Of a stretch of DNA of 6,285 nucleotides, positions 1-6,245 are shown in pieces. The notes under the pieces were generated by a model. The model was given only the letters and a program-made list of their open reading frames with translations, made no database searches and was not told the DNA's origin. The stretch is from NCBI GenBank assembly GCA_043736395.1, contig JAYTCQ010000105.1:1-6285 (forward strand). The letters are read 5' to 3'. The position numbers were made by a program, and so were the translations under genes. This DNA comes from JAFDVL01 sp043736395. Lineage in GTDB: Bacteria; Acidobacteriota; Blastocatellia; RBC074. Within the stretch, counting starts at the first letter, position 1. The number at the start of each line of letters is the position of its first letter.

Positions 1-32
1 CCCTTACTGCGTGCGGGCTTCTGCATTTTAGT
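1..32. repeat. Partial GC-rich dispersed intergenic element (cut by window edge)
   Basis: The first 24 bases are much richer in GC than the genes beside them and contain the core TGCGGGC at 12-18. Read on the minus strand they begin GCAGAAGCCCGCACGC. From memory this resembles short GC-rich repeats scattered between genes in Acidobacteriota genomes; that is recall, not a search. The element lies immediately after the stop of the minus-strand gene, so it may also act as part of that gene's 3' end. The window edge hides the rest, so neither a full repeat unit nor a terminator hairpin can be confirmed. Confidence 0.4.
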
Positions 33-674
33 TTACACCTGCGACATCATGATCGAACGACTGGCAGAAGCTTTCATATTTTGCCCATGTTTATAAGCAG
101 CAATTGCTTCTCTAATCGTTTGGCTGTCTGCTTTCAAAGCCAGTGTCAGCTTATCGGCTTCTTTGATAAATGCTTCAAACTCACGATAAGACATGCGGCT
201 AATCAGTTGTAGGCGATCTTTGATGGAGTGCATTTTAAAAAGCTGTGTTAACAGTAAATATGGATGCGCCCACATTTCATCGCTCAGGTTAACAATATTT
301 TTTCGTTCCTGCGGATATAGCGATTCCAGAAAACTGGTTCTCAGCGTCATCCAAAACGCCTGAATTTCATATTCATCGTGTTCAGATTTTGAGATAAAAT
401 TCTGACCTCTCGGTAAGTAAAACAGATCATCGAAATTTTCTTCAGCGGTAAATCCATGTATACGATTGACGTCTTTCAGAACTTGTAAATCAAGGTTCAG
501 CGAAACAGCTTGACGAAGCTTGATCACGCGATCAATTTTTGAATCAGGAGAAATACACGATCTTAGAATTCGAACAAAACGATCCTGTGGCAAAGGATAA
601 ATCATTCCAAACGATTGGAAATCATTAGAATCAACTTGGGTGAGTGATTCTTGTAGGGTGAGATTAAGCAACAT
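33..674 (-). CDS. Hypothetical cytoplasmic protein, 213 aa, function unknown
   Basis: I do not recognise this protein. The ATG at 674-672 is supported by GGAG (plus-strand 683-686) with 8 nt spacing; the frame ends at TAA (35-33). There is no signal peptide or membrane segment, so it should be cytoplasmic. Predicted character is mostly alpha-helical with mixed charge: residues 45-75 are leucine/lysine rich, 100-125 hold an aromatic stretch (EIQAFWMTLRTSFLESLY), 133-180 are amphipathic helices, and the basic tail (about 193-213) looks disordered. There is a single cysteine (Cys40). No helix-turn-helix, nucleotide-binding or catalytic motif is visible. It is divergent from the exported-protein pair, with its own strong promoter at 890-918 and a long leader, which suggests independent control. 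The length, the good ribosome site and the promoter make it a real gene; the function is open. Confidence 0.8.
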   Translation of the reverse strand: MLLNLTLQESLTQVDSNDFQSFGMIYPLPQDRFVRILRSCISPDSKIDRVIKLRQAVSLNLDLQVLKDVNRIHGFTAEENFDDLFYLPRGQNFISKSEHDEYEIQAFWMTLRTSFLESLYPQERKNIVNLSDEMWAHPYLLLTQLFKMHSIKDRLQLISRMSYREFEAFIKEADKLTLALKADSQTIREAIAAYKHGQNMKASASRSIMMSQV

Positions 675-884
675 ATTTTTTACTCCAAAAACCTGCTAAC
701 ACATGGAGGTAGTATGCATACAGGTTATTTTTTATTGCGGGGGAAGAGTCTGTTCTCGCTTATCTGCGACTCACAGTGAACTGCTTCAGCACCATCCAGA
801 TTTCCGGCAAGAAATTTAATTCAGACAAATAAAGAAGAGAGGCATTTGCCTAAATTTCAGGGTAACGATAAGTGAGAACTGAAG
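675..884 (-). promoter_or_regulatory. Predicted structured 5' leader of the minus-strand gene
   Basis: If the promoter at 890-918 is used, the RNA from about 884 down to 675 is leader. Near its 5' end GATAAGTGAGAAC (plus-strand 867-879) pairs with GTTCTCGCTTATC (752-764) over 13 positions, 12 Watson-Crick plus one wobble-type pair in one orientation; on the minus-strand RNA that position is an A-C mismatch, so 12 of 13 pair. Inside this stem lies the near-palindrome AGGCATTTGCCT (840-851). Next to the start codon AAAAACCTG (687-695) pairs with CAGGTTATT (721-729) with one mismatch, and its loop carries CTCCA, which can pair with the TGGAG of the ribosome site. This suggests post-transcriptional control, but no known riboswitch class is recognised. 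Confidence 0.35.
687..729 (-). promoter_or_regulatory. Hairpin adjoining the ribosome binding site
   Basis: Arms 687-695 and 721-729 form a stem of eight pairs with one mismatch around a 25-nt loop. On the minus-strand RNA the 3' arm ends directly beside GGAG (683-686). The loop region includes the perfect 10-bp palindrome GTATGCATAC (712-721, its last base shared with the arm) and, at 704-708, the complement of the ribosome site. The two pairings compete, as in a translation switch, though chance pairing is possible in AT-rich DNA. Confidence 0.3.
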
Positions 885-889
885 CCCTA

Positions 890-918
890 GTTATACGATT
901 AGTGACGAAAACTGTCAA
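890..918 (-). promoter_or_regulatory. Sigma-70-type promoter for the minus-strand gene
   Basis: On the minus strand TTGACA (918-913, perfect -35) is followed after exactly 17 bp by TATAAC (895-890, five of six matches to TATAAT). Transcription would start around 882-886 and run toward the gene starting at 674, leaving an untranslated leader of about 210 nt. A match this good at ideal spacing is unlikely by chance in one intergenic region. No experimental start site is known here, and closer promoters cannot be excluded. Confidence 0.6.
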
Positions 919-1093
919 TCAAGAACTCGACTCGTGATTTCAATCAATGTGTACAAATTAAACAAACTACTAGATAGGAGTAATTTCCATTTTAAAATTC
1001 AAATAATTTTCAGATGGCGCTTGGTGAACGTGTCAGCGATCGAACATAAAAAGGAATTTGCGACTCTCTCTATCCTTCAACAAACTAATCGAA

Positions 1094-1122
1094 TTGCATT
1101 TCACCACTTCCAACAGGATAAT
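1094..1122 (+). promoter_or_regulatory. Candidate promoter for the two plus-strand genes
   Basis: TTGCAT (1094-1099, three of six -35 matches) and GATAAT (1117-1122, five of six -10 matches) are separated by 17 bp. A start near 1129 would give a leader of about 85 nt containing two small hairpins: CTGTC/GACAG (1141-1156) and CTGG/CCAG (1193-1203), the second just upstream of the SD. The -35 is weak, so this is the best available candidate rather than a firm call. Confidence 0.3.
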
Positions 1123-1214
1123 CAATTTTCAGTCAAAACGCTGTCGGCAGTGACAGAAATTTCCCACGGCCATAACTCCTGGTAAAGCAACACTGGTATC
1201 CAGATGGAGGAACG

Positions 1215-3002
1215 ATGCGTAGTATTTATTTTCGTGCTCTGGTCATCTCACTACTTTTTTTCAATACATTGTCTCTCGCGCAAATTGAACGAACAGCGCC
1301 AGAACGTGCTGTAATTATAGTACAAAATGAAACTCGTCAACCTTCGCCAGAACAGCTAAAAGCCCAAGCCGAACTTGAAAAAAAATTGTTTGCTTTGCTG
1401 GAAGAAGTGCTTGCAGATTCGTCGAACTTAAAACTCCCTGAAAATAAACTGTATGTGAATTTTATCCTAGCTGATCTTTTGTGGAAGAAAGATGAAAAGC
1501 GTGCTCGCGAAATTTACCAAAAATCAAGTCAGGTTTTTATCGAGTATTTGAAAACACTGAATCCTGAATCCGACAATTACCCGCAAGCATTAGAACCGCT
1601 TCAGCAATTGCGACAGGAAGTATTACAGCTGCTTGCAAATCGTGATGTTGATCTGGCTCTGGATTTTCTACGAGCTGCCAAATTCGTGAATCCTTATGAC
1701 ACTGATTCACAGCAGGAACTGATGATGGAAGTAAATCTTGTCAATCAGATTGCCCAGCGTAATCCAAAAAAAGGATTAGATTTAGCGAAAGAAAGTTTAG
1801 CAAAAGGTCTTACTTCATCCATTACGCAAAGCCTTTCTGCGCTTCAATCCAATGACCCAAAAGGCGCAACGGAATTAGCACAAGCAATTTTACAGAAGAT
1901 CCGCACCGAGGATTTGATCAATAATCATAGTTCATTCTATGCAGCCATGAGCTTCTTTCAGCTCATTAATCAGGAGAATAAAAACCGTGCAACCAATCCC
2001 GACCAGAAACGCGTCTCGCTTCTAACGCAGAGTGAATTCAAAGAATTGGCTGACATTATTTTGACGCAAGGACTGAAAGCTGTCAGAGACGAAAACGCAG
2101 AAGCGAAATTTAATTTCGTGACAAATATTCTGAATCAAAAAGAAGACTTCGAAAAATTATTTCCAACGAAAGTCGCAGAATTAAAAGCGAAATCTGGCGG
2201 TGACTCGCTGCGCCAATCGCATTCAAGCAAAGCTTATGAAGAACTTTTTCAATTCACGAATAAGGCAACAGTCGAAGAAATTTTAGCGGCGGCGAAAAAA
2301 TCCAGCAAACAAATGCAAAATAGCTATCTGGAACAGGCCGCGACAAAAGCCTTTAAGCAGGGAAATACCGATTTAGCCAAACAAATTATCACCGAGAATT
2401 TTAAAAATCCCGCCGACAGAAAAAACCGGTTGGAGAATTATGCACAATCATTTTGCTACGAGCTGATCTCCGCGAATAAATTAGACGAAGCGTATCAGGC
2501 AATCCAACAACTCAATAATACTGAATTTAAACTAAGCTTATTTACTTCATTGATTCAGGCCTATAAAGAAAAAAAAGACAAGCAACGGGTGCTGCAATTA
2601 CTCAATGAAGCCTATAACCTCATCAACAAAGACGAAGAAACTCATCATCAATTTCGTCAAATTTTCTCCATCGTCACGCAATACATCGAAATTGATGCCG
2701 CAAAAGGAATAAGTCTTCTTACCCCCATTAGTCATCGCCTCAATGAAATCGTCAATGCTTCGATCCTTATGGAAAAATTCGAAGGGGGTCTCAGTACCAG
2801 ATTCGATGAGTTATTTTTCCGTAGTAGTAGTTCTGCCATTAATTTAGTTTCCGAATATAGTTCCGTCTTAATACCACTTGCCAAAAATGATTTCGAACAG
2901 GCAAAATCCCTCACTGATCAATTTCAACGCGCTGACCTGCGAATGATTGCGAAACTTCTGTTATTGAAAGGTTTATTATCCGCTGATTCACAAAATCAGT
3001 AA
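1215..3002 (+). CDS. Exported alpha-helical repeat (TPR-like solenoid) protein, 595 aa
   Basis: The ATG at 1215 follows GGAGG (1206-1210) at 4-nt spacing. Residues 1-22 form a clear Sec signal peptide: basic Arg2/Arg7, hydrophobic core LVISLLFFNTL, and S-L-A before Gln23 as a likely signal peptidase I site. There is no lipobox, so the mature protein should be periplasmic or secreted. The rest is almost entirely amphipathic alpha-helix without membrane segments. Paired helices of solenoid type are visible at about 75-115 (ADLLWKKDEKRAREIYQKSS, TPR-like), 126-157, 172-230, 350-395 and 402-470, the last with the TPR-like LDEAYQAIQQL. Consensus TPR spacing is irregular, so a divergent TPR or HEAT-like solenoid is a fair description. 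There is one cysteine (Cys414) and no catalytic motif. It resembles exported helical proteins I recall from Blastocatellia. It probably shares a transcript with the propeller gene 63 bp downstream. A scaffold or binding role is inference only. Confidence 0.85.
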   Translation: MRSIYFRALVISLLFFNTLSLAQIERTAPERAVIIVQNETRQPSPEQLKAQAELEKKLFALLEEVLADSSNLKLPENKLYVNFILADLLWKKDEKRAREIYQKSSQVFIEYLKTLNPESDNYPQALEPLQQLRQEVLQLLANRDVDLALDFLRAAKFVNPYDTDSQQELMMEVNLVNQIAQRNPKKGLDLAKESLAKGLTSSITQSLSALQSNDPKGATELAQAILQKIRTEDLINNHSSFYAAMSFFQLINQENKNRATNPDQKRVSLLTQSEFKELADIILTQGLKAVRDENAEAKFNFVTNILNQKEDFEKLFPTKVAELKAKSGGDSLRQSHSSKAYEELFQFTNKATVEEILAAAKKSSKQMQNSYLEQAATKAFKQGNTDLAKQIITENFKNPADRKNRLENYAQSFCYELISANKLDEAYQAIQQLNNTEFKLSLFTSLIQAYKEKKDKQRVLQLLNEAYNLINKDEETHHQFRQIFSIVTQYIEIDAAKGISLLTPISHRLNEIVNASILMEKFEGGLSTRFDELFFRSSSSAINLVSEYSSVLIPLAKNDFEQAKSLTDQFQRADLRMIAKLLLLKGLLSADSQNQ

Positions 3003-3065
3003 TTGACAAATCCTGCGAATTTCAGTTGAAGACAATTCACTAATAATTTTCTCAAAGGAATCTAA
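3003..3065 (+). other. Short intergenic gap within a probable operon
   Basis: The 63 bp between the two exported-protein genes contain no hairpin followed by a T tract, so no intrinsic terminator is seen. AAAGGAA (3054-3060) is the ribosome site for the downstream gene, with about 6 nt to its ATG. A perfect TTGACA sits at 3003-3008, but at 16-18 bp spacing there is only TTGAAG-like sequence, so an internal promoter is not supported. Co-transcription is the simplest reading. Confidence 0.5.
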
Positions 3066-6000
3066 ATGAAATTTTCACCCCGACTTTTCCTGGCATTTTT
3101 TGTCTGCCTGTTTTGCTTCTCTTCTTTCGGACAAACAACTTCCCCATCTCCATCGCCGCTCAAAGGCCTGCAATTCCGCAGTATTGGCCCGTATCGCGGC
3201 GGTCGCGTTACTGCCGTCAGCGGAGTCACTTCGCAACCCAATGTCTATTATTTCGGCGCAACCGGCGGCGGCGTATGGAAATCTTTTGACGGCGGCAACA
3301 ATTGGCAAAATGTCTCCGATGGATTTTTTGGGACGGGTTCCGTCGGCGCGATTGCCGTCAGTGAATCTGATCCGAATATACTTTATGTCGGGATGGGCGA
3401 AGCTCCGATTCGCGGGAATGTTTCGCACGGTGACGGCGCATATAAATCAATGGATGCGGGCAAAACGTGGAAGCGCATCGGACTCGACGACACGCGCCAC
3501 ATCTCGCGCATTCGTATTCATCCGAAAAATCCTGACCTCGTGTACGCCGCTGTGCTCGGTCATATTTTTGGCGCACACGATCAGCGCGGCGTCTATCGCA
3601 GCAAGGACGGCGGCAAAACCTGGGAGAAAATTTTTTACAAAAATGATCGTACCGGAGCGATAGATTTAATTCTCGATCCGAGCAATCCAAATGTAATTTA
3701 CGCCGGAATGTGGGAGGTCAAACGTACGCCATACAGCCTGGAAAGCGGCGGCAAAAATGGTGGACTTTTTAAGTCTACGGATGGTGGCGACACATGGACA
3801 GAAATCACGCGAAATCCCGGCGGGCCGAAAGGCGAGAACATCGGGAAAATCGGCGTGACAGTTTCTCCCGTTAATCCTGAACGCGTCTGGGCGATCATCG
3901 AAGCCGAAGACGGCGGCGTCTTCCGTTCCGACAACGGCGGTAAAAATTGGACGAAGGTTAATGAAGCCCGCAACCTCCGTCAACGTGCGTGGTATTACTC
4001 TCGGCTGTACGCGGACACGCAAAATGCTGATCGCGTTTATGTGCTGAACACGGGGCTGTATGTTTCGAATGACGGCGGCAGAACATACGCATCTATTCCC
4101 GAACCACACGGCGACAATCACGATTTATGGATTGCTCCAAATGATAATCAGCGGATGATAAATTCCAACGATGGCGGCGCGAACGTTTCATTTTCCGGGG
4201 GCAAAACCTGGAGCGAACAGGATCAGGCAACGGCGCAGTTTTATCGTGTTCAGGTGGACAATGATTTTCCGTATCACGTCTACGGCGCGCAGCAGGATAA
4301 TTCAACTGTAAAAATCACCAGCCGTTCGCAAAGCTTCAGCATTGGTATTCGTGACTGGGAAGAAACCGCCGGTGCGGAGTCCGGTTGGGTGCAGCCTTCG
4401 CCCAAAGATTCCAACATCGTCTTCGGAGGCAATTACGGCGGGCTTCTCGAACGCCTCGACCATCGCACGGGACAATCGCGCGACCTCAATGTGTACCCTG
4501 ATAATCCAATGGGTTGGGGCGCCGAAGGAATGAAATATCGCTTTCAATGGAACTTCCCGATTTTCTTTTCTCCGCACGATCCGAACACGCTTTATACGGG
4601 CGGAAATCTACTTTTCAAATCTACCAATGAAGGGCAAAGCTGGACGGCAATTTCGCCTGACCTCACACGCAACGACAAATCCAAACAAGGCTCATCAGGC
4701 GGGCCGATCACGAAAGATAATACGAGCGTTGAATATTACTGCACGATTTTTTGCGGGATGGAATCTCCTGTCAAAGCGGGAGTCATTTGGACAGGCTCCG
4801 ACGACGGCTTAGTACAAGTCACACAAGATGGCGGCAAGAATTGGAACAACGTCACGAAGAACATCAAAGATTTGCCGGAGTGGATTCAAATTAATTCACT
4901 GGATGCTTCGCCGCACGATGCCGCAACGGCTTACATTGCAGCGACGATGTATAAATCCGATGACAATAAACCGTATTTGTACAAGACAAATGATTACGGA
5001 AAATCGTGGAAGAAAATTGTCAAAGGTTTGCCCGAAAATTCATTTACCCGCGTCATCCGCGAAGACCCGCATCGCAAAGGATTGCTCTATGCAGGCACAG
5101 AAACCGGGCTGTATGTTTCGTACGATGACGGAGAAAATTGGCAATCATTGCAACTGAATTTGCCTGTCGTTCCGATCACCGATTTAGTCATTCAAAAACG
5201 CGATAAAGATTTAGTCGTCGCCACGCAAGGACGTAGTTTTTGGATTTTGGATGATCTGAATATTTTGCATCAGATGAAAGATGAGATTACAAAAGCTGAC
5301 GTACATCTTTTCAAACCTGAAGATGGGTATCGCACCGTTGGCGGCAGCGCACCGCTTTCACCTACTTCCGCAGTAGGTCAAAATCCAGCGGCTGGCGTAG
5401 TCGTTTTTTACAATCTCAAAACTAAAACTTCCGATGAAGTCACACTCGATTTTTTAGACTCAGCGGGAAAATCCATCAAGAAATTCACGAGCAAACCGAA
5501 GCCAGAAGAAGGCGCGCCAGCTTCCAATGTCGCCGACGAAGAAGGCGGAGGATTTGGCAGAGGCGGAGGTGCACCGAAAGTCAATACTGAAGCGGATCTG
5601 AACCGCTTCGTGTGGGATACACGCTACGAAGATGCAAAGCGATTTCCAGGGCTGATTATGTGGGCTGGAAGTGTGACGGGCCCGAAAGCTGTGCCTGGAA
5701 ATTATCAGGTAAAATTAAACGTCGGGGGTAAAACGTTGACGGAAAATTTCGAACTAAAAAAAGACCCGCGTCTGACAACTTCGCCGGAAGAATTCGCCAA
5801 ACAATTTGATTTACTCTGGAAAATTCGCAACAAACTGAGCGATGCACACGAAGCAATTCTAAAAATCCGAGATGTCCGAAAACAAATTGACGACGTAACC
5901 AAACGCGTCGCATCACAACCAAATTCCAAACCTGTCATTGATGCCGGAAAAGCGCTCAACGACAAAATAAAATTAATCGAAGAAGCCCTCTACCAAACCA

Positions 6001-6245
6001 AAAATCAAAGCAGTCAAGACCCGCTAAATTATCCGATTCGGCTGAATAATAAATTGGCTGCGCTGGGAGGTTCGGTCAGCGGTTCGGATAATCCTCCGAC
6101 GGATCAGGCGTATGAGGTTTTCAATGATTTGGTTGGGAAAATTGACGCGGAGTTAAAGAAATTGGATGAGGTGCTGAAGGCGGATGTGCCGGGATTTAAT
6201 AAGGCGGTGAGAGATTTAGAAATTCCGGCGGTAGTGATTAAGTAG
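3066..6245 (+). CDS. Secreted Asp-box (BNR/Vps10-sortilin-like) beta-propeller protein, 1059 aa
   Basis: The ATG at 3066 follows AAAGGAA at 6 nt. Residues 1-22 are a Sec signal peptide (Lys2/Arg6, core LFLAFFVCLFCF, S-F-G before Gln23), followed by a Ser/Pro linker. At least ten Asp-boxes (S/T-x-D-x-G-x-x-W type) lie at about 73, 128, 179, 237, 288, 334, 519, 586, 641 and 685, plus a degenerate one at 376. These mark propeller blades as in Vps10/sortilin, GH74 and Ycf48-like proteins. About 700 residues at roughly 50 per blade suggest two tandem propellers. The propeller ends near ATQGRSFWILDD (719-730). Residues about 776-900 look like an Ig/FlgD-like beta-sandwich interrupted by an acidic, glycine-rich loop (823-837). 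Residues 905-1050 are helical. The length of about 1000-1100 aa is usual for these bacterial proteins, whose substrate is generally unknown. GH74-type hydrolase activity cannot be assigned, because no catalytic acids can be identified here. The mature protein has only two cysteines (559, 563). Base skew and codon choice change sharply after about 6040. Confidence 0.92.
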   Translation: MKFSPRLFLAFFVCLFCFSSFGQTTSPSPSPLKGLQFRSIGPYRGGRVTAVSGVTSQPNVYYFGATGGGVWKSFDGGNNWQNVSDGFFGTGSVGAIAVSESDPNILYVGMGEAPIRGNVSHGDGAYKSMDAGKTWKRIGLDDTRHISRIRIHPKNPDLVYAAVLGHIFGAHDQRGVYRSKDGGKTWEKIFYKNDRTGAIDLILDPSNPNVIYAGMWEVKRTPYSLESGGKNGGLFKSTDGGDTWTEITRNPGGPKGENIGKIGVTVSPVNPERVWAIIEAEDGGVFRSDNGGKNWTKVNEARNLRQRAWYYSRLYADTQNADRVYVLNTGLYVSNDGGRTYASIPEPHGDNHDLWIAPNDNQRMINSNDGGANVSFSGGKTWSEQDQATAQFYRVQVDNDFPYHVYGAQQDNSTVKITSRSQSFSIGIRDWEETAGAESGWVQPSPKDSNIVFGGNYGGLLERLDHRTGQSRDLNVYPDNPMGWGAEGMKYRFQWNFPIFFSPHDPNTLYTGGNLLFKSTNEGQSWTAISPDLTRNDKSKQGSSGGPITKDNTSVEYYCTIFCGMESPVKAGVIWTGSDDGLVQVTQDGGKNWNNVTKNIKDLPEWIQINSLDASPHDAATAYIAATMYKSDDNKPYLYKTNDYGKSWKKIVKGLPENSFTRVIREDPHRKGLLYAGTETGLYVSYDDGENWQSLQLNLPVVPITDLVIQKRDKDLVVATQGRSFWILDDLNILHQMKDEITKADVHLFKPEDGYRTVGGSAPLSPTSAVGQNPAAGVVVFYNLKTKTSDEVTLDFLDSAGKSIKKFTSKPKPEEGAPASNVADEEGGGFGRGGGAPKVNTEADLNRFVWDTRYEDAKRFPGLIMWAGSVTGPKAVPGNYQVKLNVGGKTLTENFELKKDPRLTTSPEEFAKQFDLLWKIRNKLSDAHEAILKIRDVRKQIDDVTKRVASQPNSKPVIDAGKALNDKIKLIEEALYQTKNQSSQDPLNYPIRLNNKLAALGGSVSGSDNPPTDQAYEVFNDLVGKIDAELKKLDEVLKADVPGFNKAVRDLEIPAVVIK

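Larger units (their letters stand above)
675..1214. other. Gene-poor divergent intergenic region
   Basis: About 540 bp without a convincing gene between divergent starts. It is AT-rich (for example 935-1010) and contains the minus-strand promoter at 890-918, the structured leader between that promoter and the minus-strand gene, an 8-bp direct repeat near the promoter, and a weaker plus-strand promoter candidate at 1094-1122. A GTG-started frame at 934-1185 (83 codons) has no ribosome site and no recognisable protein character and is not called. I see no tRNA, no recognised riboswitch consensus and no transposon ends here. Confidence 0.7.

Noticed and set aside
752..879. The 13-bp inverted repeat as terminal repeats of a small mobile element (MITE)
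   Set aside because: No flanking target-site duplication is visible (bases outside the arms differ), and the arms sit inside a predicted leader, so an RNA stem is the simpler reading.
934..1185. 83-codon plus-strand frame starting with GTG upstream of the helical-protein gene
   Set aside because: No ribosome site precedes the GTG, the residue composition is not protein-like for this genome, it overlaps the candidate promoter at 1094-1122, and nothing in it is recognisable.
3003..3008. Perfect TTGACA just after the stop of the helical-protein gene as an internal promoter
   Set aside because: No -10-like hexamer lies 16-18 bp downstream (TTGAAG at 17 bp), so it is treated as chance.
3066..3137. 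Lipoprotein signal peptide because of the cysteines at residues 14 and 17
   Set aside because: Neither cysteine has a lipobox before it, both lie inside the hydrophobic core, and a signal peptidase I-like S-F-G/Q site follows.
3075..4577. Several long open frames antisense to or out of frame with the propeller gene
   Set aside because: They lie entirely within the propeller frame, which has a signal peptide and regular Asp-boxes. They are Arg/Cys-rich shadow translations without ribosome sites.
5656..5965. Two antisense frames near the 3' end of the propeller gene
   Set aside because: Both overlap each other and the coherent helical C-terminus of the propeller protein and show no independent gene signals.
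3066..6245. Assignment as a GH74 xyloglucanase or a sialidase
   Set aside because: Asp-boxes mark a propeller fold, not an activity. I could not identify catalytic acids of GH74 or the arginine triad of sialidases with confidence.
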